The position numbers and the translations under genes were made by a program. This document shows, piece by piece, positions 41,777 through 50,786 of a stretch of 50,786 nt of DNA. Source of the stretch: a virus; the IMG/VR virus record IMGVR_UViG_3300022937_002462, positions 1-50,786 of that record; one strand, given 5' to 3'. The notes beneath the pieces were generated by a model. It saw only the letters and a program-made list of their open reading frames with translations, did no database searches and was not told the DNA's origin. Each line of letters begins with the position of its first letter. Position 1 is the stretch's first letter.

Positions 41777-43678
41777 TTATGGATATGCAGTGTCACTAAC
41801 AAAATTCCATGCAGCACCATCTGAAGAAAAAGTAATAAGTTGTCTAGATGGCGAAAGTGTAGCACTACCAGATGCAGTAGTATTTGCTACAATATCTTGT
41901 ACAACTGCTCCTGTGCCGCCGCCTGCTAGATCAACTTCTATAAATGATTTTTGTAAAACTCCTGTATTGTTGTCCGCAACCGATACGTTGATACCGCTAA
42001 CAGTAGCACCAGAATAAGATGTTGCGTGTATTTTAGCTGATTTACCCGCATTTTCTACTGCGGCAGGATATAAATCATCTAAGTATGCAATTAAATTAGA
42101 ATATAGTGTTGCGCCTGTACCCAACCCTGTAATATCCATAGAAAACACAATCGGTTCAGTAGCAATTTGATTGTCTACATAAAACTTTGTAGCTGCATCT
42201 TGGTTTTGTGTAGGATCAGCCAACCCTGTGATTTTTTGACTATCTGTAACATGAATATCGCCAGCACCGGTAATTAAAATTCCTCTGCCATCGATATCTA
42301 CATCATTTGCTATAAAATTAAGTGTAGTTGCACTTTGTAAAGTATTATTAACTGTAATTGTGCCATCAACTTCTAGAGAAATCAGTGTGCCTATCCTAGT
42401 TAGACCAAGTGCAGTATCGATACTAGGATCAATAGTTGTATTGGTAATTTTGTCTATACCGCCAATTTTATAAGTTGAACCGGTAGAAGTTAAATTTAGA
42501 TTTGAATTAGATGTCCATGCATTATTTGCATTAACCCACGTAAATGTTTTGTTTGTAGTACTAGCTAATACTGTTAATCCTGCGCCGTCAACTGCTGTAT
42601 CATCGCCATATGAACCGCCTTTCACATGTGCAAGATCAATATTTTTATCCTCAACTAGAAGTGTTGTTGTTTCAACGGTAGTTGTATCGCCTTCAACAAC
42701 TAAATCTCCAGTTATTCTAAGATCACCGTTTACATCTAGAGTGTACTGTGGTGTATTTGTAAAAATGCCTACTCGTTCTGTTGATGCATCTATATACAAC
42801 GCATCAACAATAACTGCGCCGGATGGTGTGGTTCTAACACGCAAACTAATATCATTATCTAATAACTGATTTTCAAAATAAAATCTCGGTCCAACAACTT
42901 TTTGAACATGATTTTGTGATAAACCAACTGTTAAACCACCTGAGTTTTGAATTGTTAATGTACCAACAGTTACTCCATTAGCATCTGAAGGTAAAAACTG
43001 GTCGGCTGTTCTAGTAACTCCTGCACCTGTAATAAGAGCATTAGCACCACTAGCAGTTCCATAAAATCTAAAATTAGCACTATCAATTACATTTATGCCT
43101 TCATTTATTATACCATTTGGATTGTCTTCTGTTACTAAACCTAAAATCCTCTGACTATAAACGGGCGTAAATGTTAAACTACTTAGCACAGCAACTAGTT
43201 CGCCAGCAATATATAAATTTGCTAGTGTTCTTGATCTAGATTGAGTATCGAGTATGCTTTCGATTTTAAATCCACTTACACCTTGTGATTCTGTATATTG
43301 TGGTCCAACTAAAATTAAATCATTGCCGTCGAATGCATAAAGTTGATTTTTTAAGTTATCTATCCACAAATCGCCTGCAACCATTTGCGGTCTAGTATTT
43401 TGCACATACGGACCGCCGCTTGCTTTCCATGTAGTGCCGTCATAAATTTTTAATCTTTCATCCGACCTGTCATACCATAGTTGACCTACTAAAGGATTGC
43501 TAGGAGCAGAAGTGTTAGCAAAATTTTCTAATAATTTAATAAAATTTTCATTAAAAAATTCTCCATATCCGGAATAATTTCTACCAACTAAAACAAGATT
43601 AGTAGACGAATTGTCAATTTGTCCATCAATTAATTCAGTAAGTAATGTTCCGTCTGTTTTGTTTAGTTGATAACTCAC
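41777..43678 (-). CDS. tail fibre-like protein, shared N-terminal domain
   Basis: The 633-residue protein uses a GTG start, supported by GGAG six bases upstream. Its N-terminal 90 residues (YSGYGEFFNENFIKLLENF, LVGQLWYD, LKIYDGT.W) are paralogous to those of the flanking fibre genes. The middle is beta-rich with YTLDVNGDLRITGDLVVEGD, a motif frequent in fibre shafts. GLADPTQNQDAATKFYVDNQ near 490 is a phage fibre repeat. The C-terminus is unlike those of the other two. It is likely a structural protein of the tail. Confidence 0.8.
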   Translation of the reverse strand: MSYQLNKTDGTLLTELIDGQIDNSSTNLVLVGRNYSGYGEFFNENFIKLLENFANTSAPSNPLVGQLWYDRSDERLKIYDGTTWKASGGPYVQNTRPQMVAGDLWIDNLKNQLYAFDGNDLILVGPQYTESQGVSGFKIESILDTQSRSRTLANLYIAGELVAVLSSLTFTPVYSQRILGLVTEDNPNGIINEGINVIDSANFRFYGTASGANALITGAGVTRTADQFLPSDANGVTVGTLTIQNSGGLTVGLSQNHVQKVVGPRFYFENQLLDNDISLRVRTTPSGAVIVDALYIDASTERVGIFTNTPQYTLDVNGDLRITGDLVVEGDTTTVETTTLLVEDKNIDLAHVKGGSYGDDTAVDGAGLTVLASTTNKTFTWVNANNAWTSNSNLNLTSTGSTYKIGGIDKITNTTIDPSIDTALGLTRIGTLISLEVDGTITVNNTLQSATTLNFIANDVDIDGRGILITGAGDIHVTDSQKITGLADPTQNQDAATKFYVDNQIATEPIVFSMDITGLGTGATLYSNLIAYLDDLYPAAVENAGKSAKIHATSYSGATVSGINVSVADNNTGVLQKSFIEVDLAGGGTGAVVQDIVANTTASGSATLSPSRQLITFSSDGAAWNFVSDTAYP

Positions 43679-43679
43679 T

Positions 43680-45731
43680 TTATTCTCCAGTATAAATTAT
43701 GTAGTTTACAGATAAAAATGGATTCATAGTTTCTATTGGTTGATTGAGATCTCCTGTAGTTTTTACGCCGCCGCTAGCAGGAAATGCTTGGGTGCCTCCC
43801 GTACCTGGATCTATTGTAAATGTAATTGCTTCTTCATCAACTGGTTCGCCGGCGCCTACACGCAATCCATAATATTGCGTTCCCGATGGCGCTTCCATAT
43901 CATGTTCATGTTCGGGTAAATTATCTGTGTTGATTGTGCGTGATTCACTGCCAGCATTTCCGCCTATTGCATCCGCTGCAATATCAGTTACCCTATTAGC
44001 AGGCTGTCCGCCCATATTGTCTAAACCTAATGCAAATCTTCCGCGTAAATCCGGAAGCGCAAAACTGTTTACTCCTTCATCTGATAATAACGACGAATCT
44101 TTAAAATTAAATCCAATTGCGTTAAACAATGTTGTATAATCTGATTTTAGAACCTCGCTGCCATCACAAAACAACCATCCTTCAGGAGCGTTTATACCCC
44201 CATATGGCATAATTGATCCTGGTGGAACTAAAGGAATAGTTTTAAGAAAGTTTCTTTTTGATATCCTATATACGCCAGTTGACCCGGTTTTTACATTTAA
44301 TAATAATTCATCTGCATTTGACGCATCAAATGTTAGATCTTTGTTAGCAATAAAACTGTTGGCAACCTGTATATTGAAAGTTTTACTAGTGCCGCCTGTT
44401 TGACCATCAAATTCAAAACTATTATTTTCTACATCGCCTGATACAGAAAATGTAGTTGCACTTGATAGTCTATCTGCAGAACCTGCCCGACCAGTGACTG
44501 TACCACTCACATTACCTTGTACATTACCTATAAAAGTATTGGCAAAAATTTGATCATACTTATTATTTGTTGTTCCTACATTTCTTGTGCCAGATGAATC
44601 AGGAGCAATATTTCCTGTTTGTAATATTCCTCCTATGTCTACATTGCCGCCAACATATAAATCTAAAGCAATGCCGGCGCCGCCGCTGGTTATTATAGAA
44701 CCGCTGTTTATGCTTGTGCTATTATTAGCACTAGTTACGTTCAGTATACCGGATTCAGGCTTACCTTCTCTAGGTGCTATTGTAATGTCGCCTTTTACAT
44801 CTAATTCTGTTTCAGGGGCAGTGGTATTAATTCCAACAAAGCCCTCAGAATCTAGTCGCATCACCGTAGGTAATCCAGTAGATGTTTTTAATCTAAAGTC
44901 AATATTAGACCCTACAATGTTTTGTTGCAAAATTACTGCTTCATTTTCTACAGCAATCTTTAATTGATTTCCCGAACCTACTGATAAACCTTCATCATTT
45001 TTTACTATCAAAGGAAAACTTGTTTGGCTTTGGGCATTTCCTCTAAGGAAATTTATTGCAGGCACAACTTCTTCACCCACAATAAGTGCCTCTGCTTTTT
45101 CAGCTATGCCATTATATTTTAAAGTGTCATTAACTAAAGGCTGATTTGTAATATTCATACCTGCCTTTATACCTTGTCTAAAACCCGGAATTACTGTTTT
45201 AGGAACAAAATCGCTGTCTGATATAATTATTGCAGGTTTATCTTTAATTTTTACAGTCAATACTGAATAAACACTATCATTTGATCCTATAATGTTTTCA
45301 GATTGAGTTCCTGTTAAAAGTCCATCACTAAATTCTGGACCAACTAAAACCCATCCTGTACCTGTGAACAAATATAATTGCTGACTTTCTGTGTTTACCC
45401 ACAAATCGCCTGCTATACTGTTAGATACTTCTGGTTGTGAAGGAGATTTTTTAAGTCCTCCACTGGCTGTCCAGGTTGTACCGTCATAAACTTTCAGTTG
45501 ATTTACACTTTCAGAACTATCATACCAAAGCTGTCCTTCTACTGGACGCTCCGGAGCACTACTATTTGCAAAATTTTCTAATAGGTGTAAAAAGTTTTCT
45601 GCAATAGCTTGTCCATATGAAGTAACATTACGTCCAGGTATAGTTAAGCTAGTCTCATCATTTAGAGTAGCATCTTCTACTATAATTGTTCCTTTGTTTA
45701 CAACATCTGTATAACTAATTTGGTATGCCAT
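43680..45731 (-). CDS. short tail fibre-like protein with tail-collar domain
   Basis: The 683-residue protein shares its N-terminal domain (about 1-95) with the two genes downstream. Its C-terminal part has PPGSIMPYGGINAPEGWLFC, then ALPDLRGRFALGLDN, NTDNLPEHEHDM and a TMNPFLSVNYIIYTGE end. This is the phage tail-collar domain of T4 gp12-like short tail fibres, which fold as trimers with the HxH motif binding metal. It is likely the receptor-binding fibre. An AGGATAAAAAT leader precedes the ATG. Confidence 0.88.
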   Translation of the reverse strand: MAYQISYTDVVNKGTIIVEDATLNDETSLTIPGRNVTSYGQAIAENFLHLLENFANSSAPERPVEGQLWYDSSESVNQLKVYDGTTWTASGGLKKSPSQPEVSNSIAGDLWVNTESQQLYLFTGTGWVLVGPEFSDGLLTGTQSENIIGSNDSVYSVLTVKIKDKPAIIISDSDFVPKTVIPGFRQGIKAGMNITNQPLVNDTLKYNGIAEKAEALIVGEEVVPAINFLRGNAQSQTSFPLIVKNDEGLSVGSGNQLKIAVENEAVILQQNIVGSNIDFRLKTSTGLPTVMRLDSEGFVGINTTAPETELDVKGDITIAPREGKPESGILNVTSANNSTSINSGSIITSGGAGIALDLYVGGNVDIGGILQTGNIAPDSSGTRNVGTTNNKYDQIFANTFIGNVQGNVSGTVTGRAGSADRLSSATTFSVSGDVENNSFEFDGQTGGTSKTFNIQVANSFIANKDLTFDASNADELLLNVKTGSTGVYRISKRNFLKTIPLVPPGSIMPYGGINAPEGWLFCDGSEVLKSDYTTLFNAIGFNFKDSSLLSDEGVNSFALPDLRGRFALGLDNMGGQPANRVTDIAADAIGGNAGSESRTINTDNLPEHEHDMEAPSGTQYYGLRVGAGEPVDEEAITFTIDPGTGGTQAFPASGGVKTTGDLNQPIETMNPFLSVNYIIYTGE

Positions 45732-45735
45732 ATTT

Positions 45736-46326
45736 TTATCCTGTCAAACTCTGTACTCTAACTGTGTAATCAATTTGTATCAAGCGGTTAAGTGACTTTT
45801 GCACAGGATGGAAAATAACATGAGTAATCAGTCTGCCAGTGCCATCAGGACTATAACTTTTCAAACCTAATTCATCAAATACATAAACATCATTTGTGTT
45901 GCTTGCTGTATCGAAAGCTTGTTGTCCGTCTGGTTCTCCGTAGTCTAATAAACAGCTTACAAGAATATCAGTATAGTTTGTACCGCTTAAATGTCTTGTT
46001 TCAATTTTATTTCTTGTAGGATCTGTATTGTTTACACTAGAATCATCTACAACTTTAGTATAAGTTTGATTGTAAAGTGCTGCATTTGTTCCTGTAGAAT
46101 TAGGAGTAAGGTAAGTAATTATGCCTGTAGGATCAATGTTTGTTCCGCCATTACCAAAACTCATCTCGTATATAAATCCTTCACCTGCATTTGCAAGGCT
46201 TTCAGCTAATGCAATACTCATGTTTTCATAATGGATTGCATTCCTTTTATTCACATAAACTTCTTGGGAAGTTGGGTCAAATATTTTAATATGACCTTGT
46301 ACTAATATTCCATGATTTTCTTGCAT
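45736..46326 (-). CDS. virion protein, likely tail/baseplate
   Basis: Starting from the ATG at 46326 (196 aa), the protein begins MQENHGILVQGHIKIFDPTS and has MSFGNGGTNIDPTG and THVIFHPV. It is beta-rich without enzymatic motifs. This type of protein lies beside fibre genes in T4-like marine phages. The TTG at 46338 is an alternative start. A late promoter (46353-46360) lies about 27 bases upstream. Confidence 0.75.
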   Translation of the reverse strand: MQENHGILVQGHIKIFDPTSQEVYVNKRNAIHYENMSIALAESLANAGEGFIYEMSFGNGGTNIDPTGIITYLTPNSTGTNAALYNQTYTKVVDDSSVNNTDPTRNKIETRHLSGTNYTDILVSCLLDYGEPDGQQAFDTASNTNDVYVFDELGLKSYSPDGTGRLITHVIFHPVQKSLNRLIQIDYTVRVQSLTG

Positions 46327-46352
46327 TATACTATCCAAATTATCCTATACTG

Positions 46353-46360
46353 TATTTATT
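46353..46360 (-). promoter_or_regulatory. T4-type late promoter, AATAAATA
   Basis: AATAAATA on the minus strand overlaps the stop of the giant virion gene and points into the gene starting at 46326. Confidence 0.6.
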
Positions 46361-49300
46361 AAGGTTGTTCATATGTACCAGCACGTAAGAATCTTGCTAT
46401 TGAATTTTGTGAATTTCCTAGCATTTCATTGTCTTTAGTCCATACTTGTCCTTGTCTTTTTATTACTGTAATTCTTGAATTTTCTTGTGGAACATTCAAC
46501 AACGTTATTGTGTTATTAACTGTATCAACACTAAATTCTGCTGGTAAAATTATGTCTCCTTCAGGACTAGTTAAAGCTTTTGTTTGATCAAATACAGCTA
46601 TTTCATTTTTCCTTAAACGTTTGCCAGCAGCAAATACTTCAATTTCATTAATACTATCTATATTGTACCCTATCGTAAACGTAGTGCTTACTCCATCCGC
46701 AGTTAAATTTGCAACTAAATTTTGATCTTTGTAAGGCACAGTTTTATCTTTATTTTGATTAAACACTTTTTGGCCAGCAACATGAACTTCTGGCACACCT
46801 GTACCTAGTGTACCTCTTCTTATCTGGCGCAATGTATTTTGTTCTTTGACAAAATATTCTATTCTTTCGCCATTAATAAAAATAATTCCTGGAAGATTTT
46901 TTCCTTTATCAGGTGTTGGTAAATCTTCTCCGTTTTGCACTTCTATTCTAAGGTCGTTATATGCCAAATCTTGGGCTAATACTGTAGAATGTGCATCTAA
47001 TCTCTTGTAGTGTGTTCTGTTAAGAACATCTTTAAACTGTCTATATGCGAATCCTTCTACTGTAAGATCTGCTGTAAAATGAATTATTTCTATCGTATCA
47101 TTTTCGTTAGGAATATTTACTAGTCTTAATCTCATTCTGTCATCAGTAATAAAATAATCCACACTAGGTGTTAATAACTCTCCATTTTTGTTAACCCAAA
47201 CATATTGTGCATCAATAGCAGGAGCTCTTAATTGTATTTCGCCTGCAGTTAGTCTAAGATACGTGCTTAATTCGGTATCGGTAATAAGTGTTTCTCTTTT
47301 TACCACATCATATTGTATTTTTTCTATTTCTTTTAAATTGTGGTTACTAAATTGTGTAACATAAATGGTTGCATTATTGCTAGGAATATCTTTAAGTGTA
47401 ATTTGGTTTCCACTAATAGTGTATTCACTCTCTGCTATATTGTAAATTTCAATCGTGTCCCCTGGTTGTCCATACTCGTCTCCTAATATGATAGAACTAT
47501 TAGAAATATCTAAACGCCATTCTGTTGGTGTAAAAATTTGTTCTCCGTTTAAGAAGACTAACATAGTTTGCGCATCTAACGATCCTGCTGGCTGTTGGAA
47601 TAATTCTAACTGATATTCTCTTTGGTTGTTTTCAGGTATAACAAATTTCTTACTATACCCGCTGTTAAGAACTTTTTGATCAACTCTAACAATAGTATTA
47701 TGTTCTGTAGGAAGTGCATAAAACGGCGCTTGTCCTAATGTAAATGTTTGTTGACCGCTTGTTGCTACAAATTCGTCAGTAACAATTTGACTGTAATTAA
47801 CAGTTTGGTTATCTGATAATATTGTGTAATTTAATGTTTGGCCAAGTGTTGCTGGCTCAGTAAGTCTAAATGCTATTCTATTGTCGTCTTCAACAACTGT
47901 TGAATAATTAAATAGATTTATTTCTTGTACATCACCATTTAGAGTAACACTTAGAGCAATGTTGTCATTGTATTCGTAATCTATAACAAAATCATATTGC
48001 TCTTGCTGTGTTATCAGTAATTCGCCACTGTCTATTATATTGGTAGAAGTTGTTTCTTCTTGCAGTACAATAGATAGAGTTTTTTGAGGTTCAACATCCA
48101 ACGTCAACTGTTTTGCTGTCCAGTTTACATTGAATTCTGATTTATCTAATAATCTGCCATCATATTTTACAAGTATACTATCTATGGTTCCTGGTAGTAT
48201 ATCAAAATTGTAAGTAAAGGTTTCGGTATTTGGTGGTATTCTAAAGTTTTTACAAATTATTAATCCTTGATTACCAGATTTTCTTGTATAAACTTTTAAA
48301 TCTAATGTGTCAAATACAGATCCTGGCACTAATTCTTCTGTTTTTGCTCTAGAAGTAGAAACAAACAAATCACCGTCTGTAATTATTTCTTCTGCATTTA
48401 TACCTGCTGCTGTAGTATATGCTAAATCTCCACCTTGTAAAGCACTATCATAACTGTCTAGATCAGGAACGACACTACCGTCACTTGTAATTTTCCTTAC
48501 AATTAAAATGTCTCCGTCATTTAGAGTTATTCCTAAATTTTGTGTTTCGATAATTGTAGTTGTACCATCACCTGTAATGCTATTAACTATTGCATAAGAA
48601 TTTGTATATGTACCTTCATCAAAATTAGGATCGTCTATTCTTACACCGTTTTTATATAAATTATAAACTATATCTTTTTCAAGAGGGTTTCTGAGTTCTA
48701 CAGCAATTGTAGAGCCATCAGATACAAAAATTTCATCCTCAAAAGTATTTTCATATATGTCCCACGCATCTGTGTACCACGGCTGACTATCCCAGCCGCT
48801 AGGTCCGCCGAAATCAAAACTCTTAACTTCAACGCCGCCATAATCTATGCCTGTCATCAATTGATTTAGGTCTTTACCGAACATATTGTCTGCAGGATTG
48901 TATGCAAATTTTATTCTATCTGCAGCATCTAATAAACTTAATGGTTTATAATATTCTATCCTGACTACAGCAGTTGATACAGGCGGTGTGACAAATTTAA
49001 TTCTGCCTTGCTGGTAAGTATAATCTTTTACTTTTTCAATGTTACTAGCAGTATAAGTGCTTCGCAACATTTCTTGATTATTTACAAATACTTTGATTTT
49101 ATTTTTATTTAAATCTAACGGCCATTTAAGATCAAAATTAACATCAATACCCGAACTTGTGAAGGTTTCGCTTAGGAACAAATCTTCAACAAAGTAATCT
49201 CCAGAAACTCTATCAAACTTTACCCTTATACTAGGTGTTCTAACTAAACTTTTTCCTAAGATTGCAAATGCAGTTGCAGTTTCACCATCATCAGTTTGTG

Positions 49301-50786
49301 CTCCTTCTAGTCTAATCTTAGGAGGATTTATAAACATGCCGCCTGGATTACGGACCATAATTTTTGTAACTTTACCATATCCAATAAACGCTTCTGCTTC
49401 TGCTCCAGAATTATTATCTTCAATAATAACTTTGGGTGGGAATATATAGCCAGATCCAGCATTTTTTATTTTTATTTCAGATATTTGAGCGCCAATATTA
49501 TCTAAGAAGAATTTGCGAGGATATTCATCTAGAACATTGTCAACTTTTATAAGTGTATTTTGACTTACTGTAGATTTAAGTGTTTCTATTTGGTCAGTGA
49601 CGTTGTTATAAAATGGTCCGGCGTCAAAGTCTGTAACTGCCGTATTTGTAGGTTCTATTCTATTATGTTTTGTAACAAACTCCCGTATTTTACTGCTATA
49701 AGGTTTTACTTCTTCTACATAATCTCTAAAATACAATAAATTATCATTCCTAAATGTTGCAGGCTGGTCTAAATCTCCTACATTATGATTTATTTTAATA
49801 AAACTAGTCTTAAATGCCCAGTCTATTGTAGATTGTTCAGCTACTGCATAACGCAAACCGCAGAAGAATAGATTTGTATATTCATAAGCAAGATTATTTA
49901 CAAATATGTTATCTCTTAATGTTTCAAATATTATTCTTAATTCTCTAGCAGGATTGTTGTCAAATAGCACACTGTCGAAACTTCTGTTATCGTATCCAAC
50001 TGTTGTAGTTACATTATCATACAAATTAGACAAAAATTCTATAGTTCCTTTTTCTCGTCCTATTGTTTCATAATCTATAGAATAATCTTCACTATTACTA
50101 GAACCAATTCTTTTTAATAGCAACCATCCTGATCCGCCAATATTTTTAATTTTAACTACACTATTAAATTCTGGATTGATTGTTTGTAATTGATAGGAAG
50201 CATCAATTTCGTAATTTACATTTGTAAATTGATTATATCCTGGTGCATACCAATCTTTGTACTCCCAATATTTTGTCACATCAAATCCTTGACTTAGACG
50301 ACGGAACCAATTTTTTTGTATTTCATTGTATCCGTATACACTCCATATATTATTTGCAGTAGAATCTGATTGTACAAGTACACTAAACCTACGTACAGTG
50401 ATACTTGTATCGGGACCATAACCAGATCCTTGAGAAACAATTTTAGCAGCCGTAACATTGCCTAAACTATTAATTGTAAGTTCTATTTGCGCACCTGTTC
50501 CTTTGCCACGTAATTCTAAAGAAGGTGGAACTTTATATCCTCTACCAGGTGAGGTTATATCGACTCTTATTATTTTTCCATTTGAAATAATTGGCTGTAA
50601 TTGTGCTTGTGTAACATTGTTAGTGCTTACAAACTCTAATTCTTCAAAAGTATCTACAGTTATATCATATTCTCTTGATACTATACTAGGAGCTTTATCA
50701 GTCATTAGTAAATTAGAAATATCGTAATCATCAACTATTAGTAGCTCTTCAAACTTCAAATTTATTCTTTCTATTGTTTGCTTTAG
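46359..50786 (-). CDS. giant repeat-rich virion protein, N-terminus outside the window
   Basis: The frame stays open to the right edge, with nine codons (LKQTIERIN) upstream of the TTG at 50759, so the real start is outside and more than 1475 residues are visible. Near residues 60-120 and 430-505 there are repeats of the type GxGYxxPPxxxxxGxGxGAxA, common in T4-like cyanophage structural proteins. From about 510 onward at least six divergent beta repeats follow, each with an NG(E/D)xL-type turn, an S.I.L strand and an I.I.... end. It is probably a tail or baseplate protein. No peptidase or lyase motif was seen. Confidence 0.85.
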   Translation of the reverse strand, partial: LKQTIERINLKFEELLIVDDYDISNLLMTDKAPSIVSREYDITVDTFEELEFVSTNNVTQAQLQPIISNGKIIRVDITSPGRGYKVPPSLELRGKGTGAQIELTINSLGNVTAAKIVSQGSGYGPDTSITVRRFSVLVQSDSTANNIWSVYGYNEIQKNWFRRLSQGFDVTKYWEYKDWYAPGYNQFTNVNYEIDASYQLQTINPEFNSVVKIKNIGGSGWLLLKRIGSSNSEDYSIDYETIGREKGTIEFLSNLYDNVTTTVGYDNRSFDSVLFDNNPARELRIIFETLRDNIFVNNLAYEYTNLFFCGLRYAVAEQSTIDWAFKTSFIKINHNVGDLDQPATFRNDNLLYFRDYVEEVKPYSSKIREFVTKHNRIEPTNTAVTDFDAGPFYNNVTDQIETLKSTVSQNTLIKVDNVLDEYPRKFFLDNIGAQISEIKIKNAGSGYIFPPKVIIEDNNSGAEAEAFIGYGKVTKIMVRNPGGMFINPPKIRLEGAQTDDGETATAFAILGKSLVRTPSIRVKFDRVSGDYFVEDLFLSETFTSSGIDVNFDLKWPLDLNKNKIKVFVNNQEMLRSTYTASNIEKVKDYTYQQGRIKFVTPPVSTAVVRIEYYKPLSLLDAADRIKFAYNPADNMFGKDLNQLMTGIDYGGVEVKSFDFGGPSGWDSQPWYTDAWDIYENTFEDEIFVSDGSTIAVELRNPLEKDIVYNLYKNGVRIDDPNFDEGTYTNSYAIVNSITGDGTTTIIETQNLGITLNDGDILIVRKITSDGSVVPDLDSYDSALQGGDLAYTTAAGINAEEIITDGDLFVSTSRAKTEELVPGSVFDTLDLKVYTRKSGNQGLIICKNFRIPPNTETFTYNFDILPGTIDSILVKYDGRLLDKSEFNVNWTAKQLTLDVEPQKTLSIVLQEETTSTNIIDSGELLITQQEQYDFVIDYEYNDNIALSVTLNGDVQEINLFNYSTVVEDDNRIAFRLTEPATLGQTLNYTILSDNQTVNYSQIVTDEFVATSGQQTFTLGQAPFYALPTEHNTIVRVDQKVLNSGYSKKFVIPENNQREYQLELFQQPAGSLDAQTMLVFLNGEQIFTPTEWRLDISNSSIILGDEYGQPGDTIEIYNIAESEYTISGNQITLKDIPSNNATIYVTQFSNHNLKEIEKIQYDVVKRETLITDTELSTYLRLTAGEIQLRAPAIDAQYVWVNKNGELLTPSVDYFITDDRMRLRLVNIPNENDTIEIIHFTADLTVEGFAYRQFKDVLNRTHYKRLDAHSTVLAQDLAYNDLRIEVQNGEDLPTPDKGKNLPGIIFINGERIEYFVKEQNTLRQIRRGTLGTGVPEVHVAGQKVFNQNKDKTVPYKDQNLVANLTADGVSTTFTIGYNIDSINEIEVFAAGKRLRKNEIAVFDQTKALTSPEGDIILPAEFSVDTVNNTITLLNVPQENSRITVIKRQGQVWTKDNEMLGNSQNSIARFLRAGTYEQP

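Noticed and set aside
1-50786. CRISPR arrays, tRNA genes, insertion sequences, attachment sites
   Set aside because: No regularly spaced direct repeats, cloverleaf-like sequences, transposase or integrase frames, or terminal inverted repeats were noticed by eye; a tRNA scan would be needed to exclude divergent tRNAs.

Overview
The window looks like part of a T4-like marine myovirus genome. It is AT-rich, almost free of intergenic space, and its large structural genes are of the tail-fibre and baseplate type seen in T4-like cyanophages and pelagiphages. Several genes are preceded by an AATAAATA or CTAAATA octamer that matches the T4-type late promoter. No tRNA, rRNA, CRISPR array, integrase or transposase was seen. 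The host cannot be named from this sequence; the low GC and gene families fit a phage of SAR11 or marine cyanobacteria.

Layout. (1) Positions 1-5902, plus strand: the end of a MoxR-like AAA+ ATPase, a terminator, a perfect sigma70-type promoter, a VWA-domain protein with an HExxH motif, four small conserved phage proteins, a fibre-like virion protein and an NAD-dependent sugar epimerase. (2) Positions 5884-35596, minus strand: 35 genes packed head to tail, nearly all overlapping by 1-30 bases. They encode seven radical SAM proteins, nine glycosyltransferase-like proteins, three or four methyltransferase-like proteins, a UDP-glucose dehydrogenase-type enzyme, a short DegT aminotransferase, a class IV aminotransferase, a GMP reductase, a hexapeptide acyltransferase, a GNAT-like protein, a hydroxylase-SDR fusion, a HAD phosphatase, a minimal adenylate-forming ligase, an SGNH hydrolase and several unknowns. 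(3) Positions 35666-50786, minus strand: virion genes, namely two related proteins carrying DUF4214-like modules, three paralogous fibre proteins (one with a tail-collar domain, one with an autoprocessing-type end), a 196-residue virion protein and a giant repeat-rich protein that runs off the right edge.

How it may work. The central block reads as a pathway that makes and tailors unusual sugars or small acyl/amino groups and attaches them to a glycan. Epimerase, UDP-sugar dehydrogenase, DegT aminotransferase and acyltransferase would make nucleotide sugars. The radical SAM enzymes, methyltransferases, hydroxylase and ligase would tailor them, and the glycosyltransferases would assemble the product. 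The target could be the host envelope or the phage's own fibres, whose genes flank the block on both sides. Large lipopolysaccharide-type gene clusters are known in T4-like cyanophages such as P-SSM2, but the density and variety of radical SAM enzymes here stands out. A sigma70-type promoter sits at the head of the block (35625-35653) and a late-type promoter lies inside it (24574-24581), so the two halves may be expressed on different schedules.

Functions are inferred from motifs read by eye; no database search was run.
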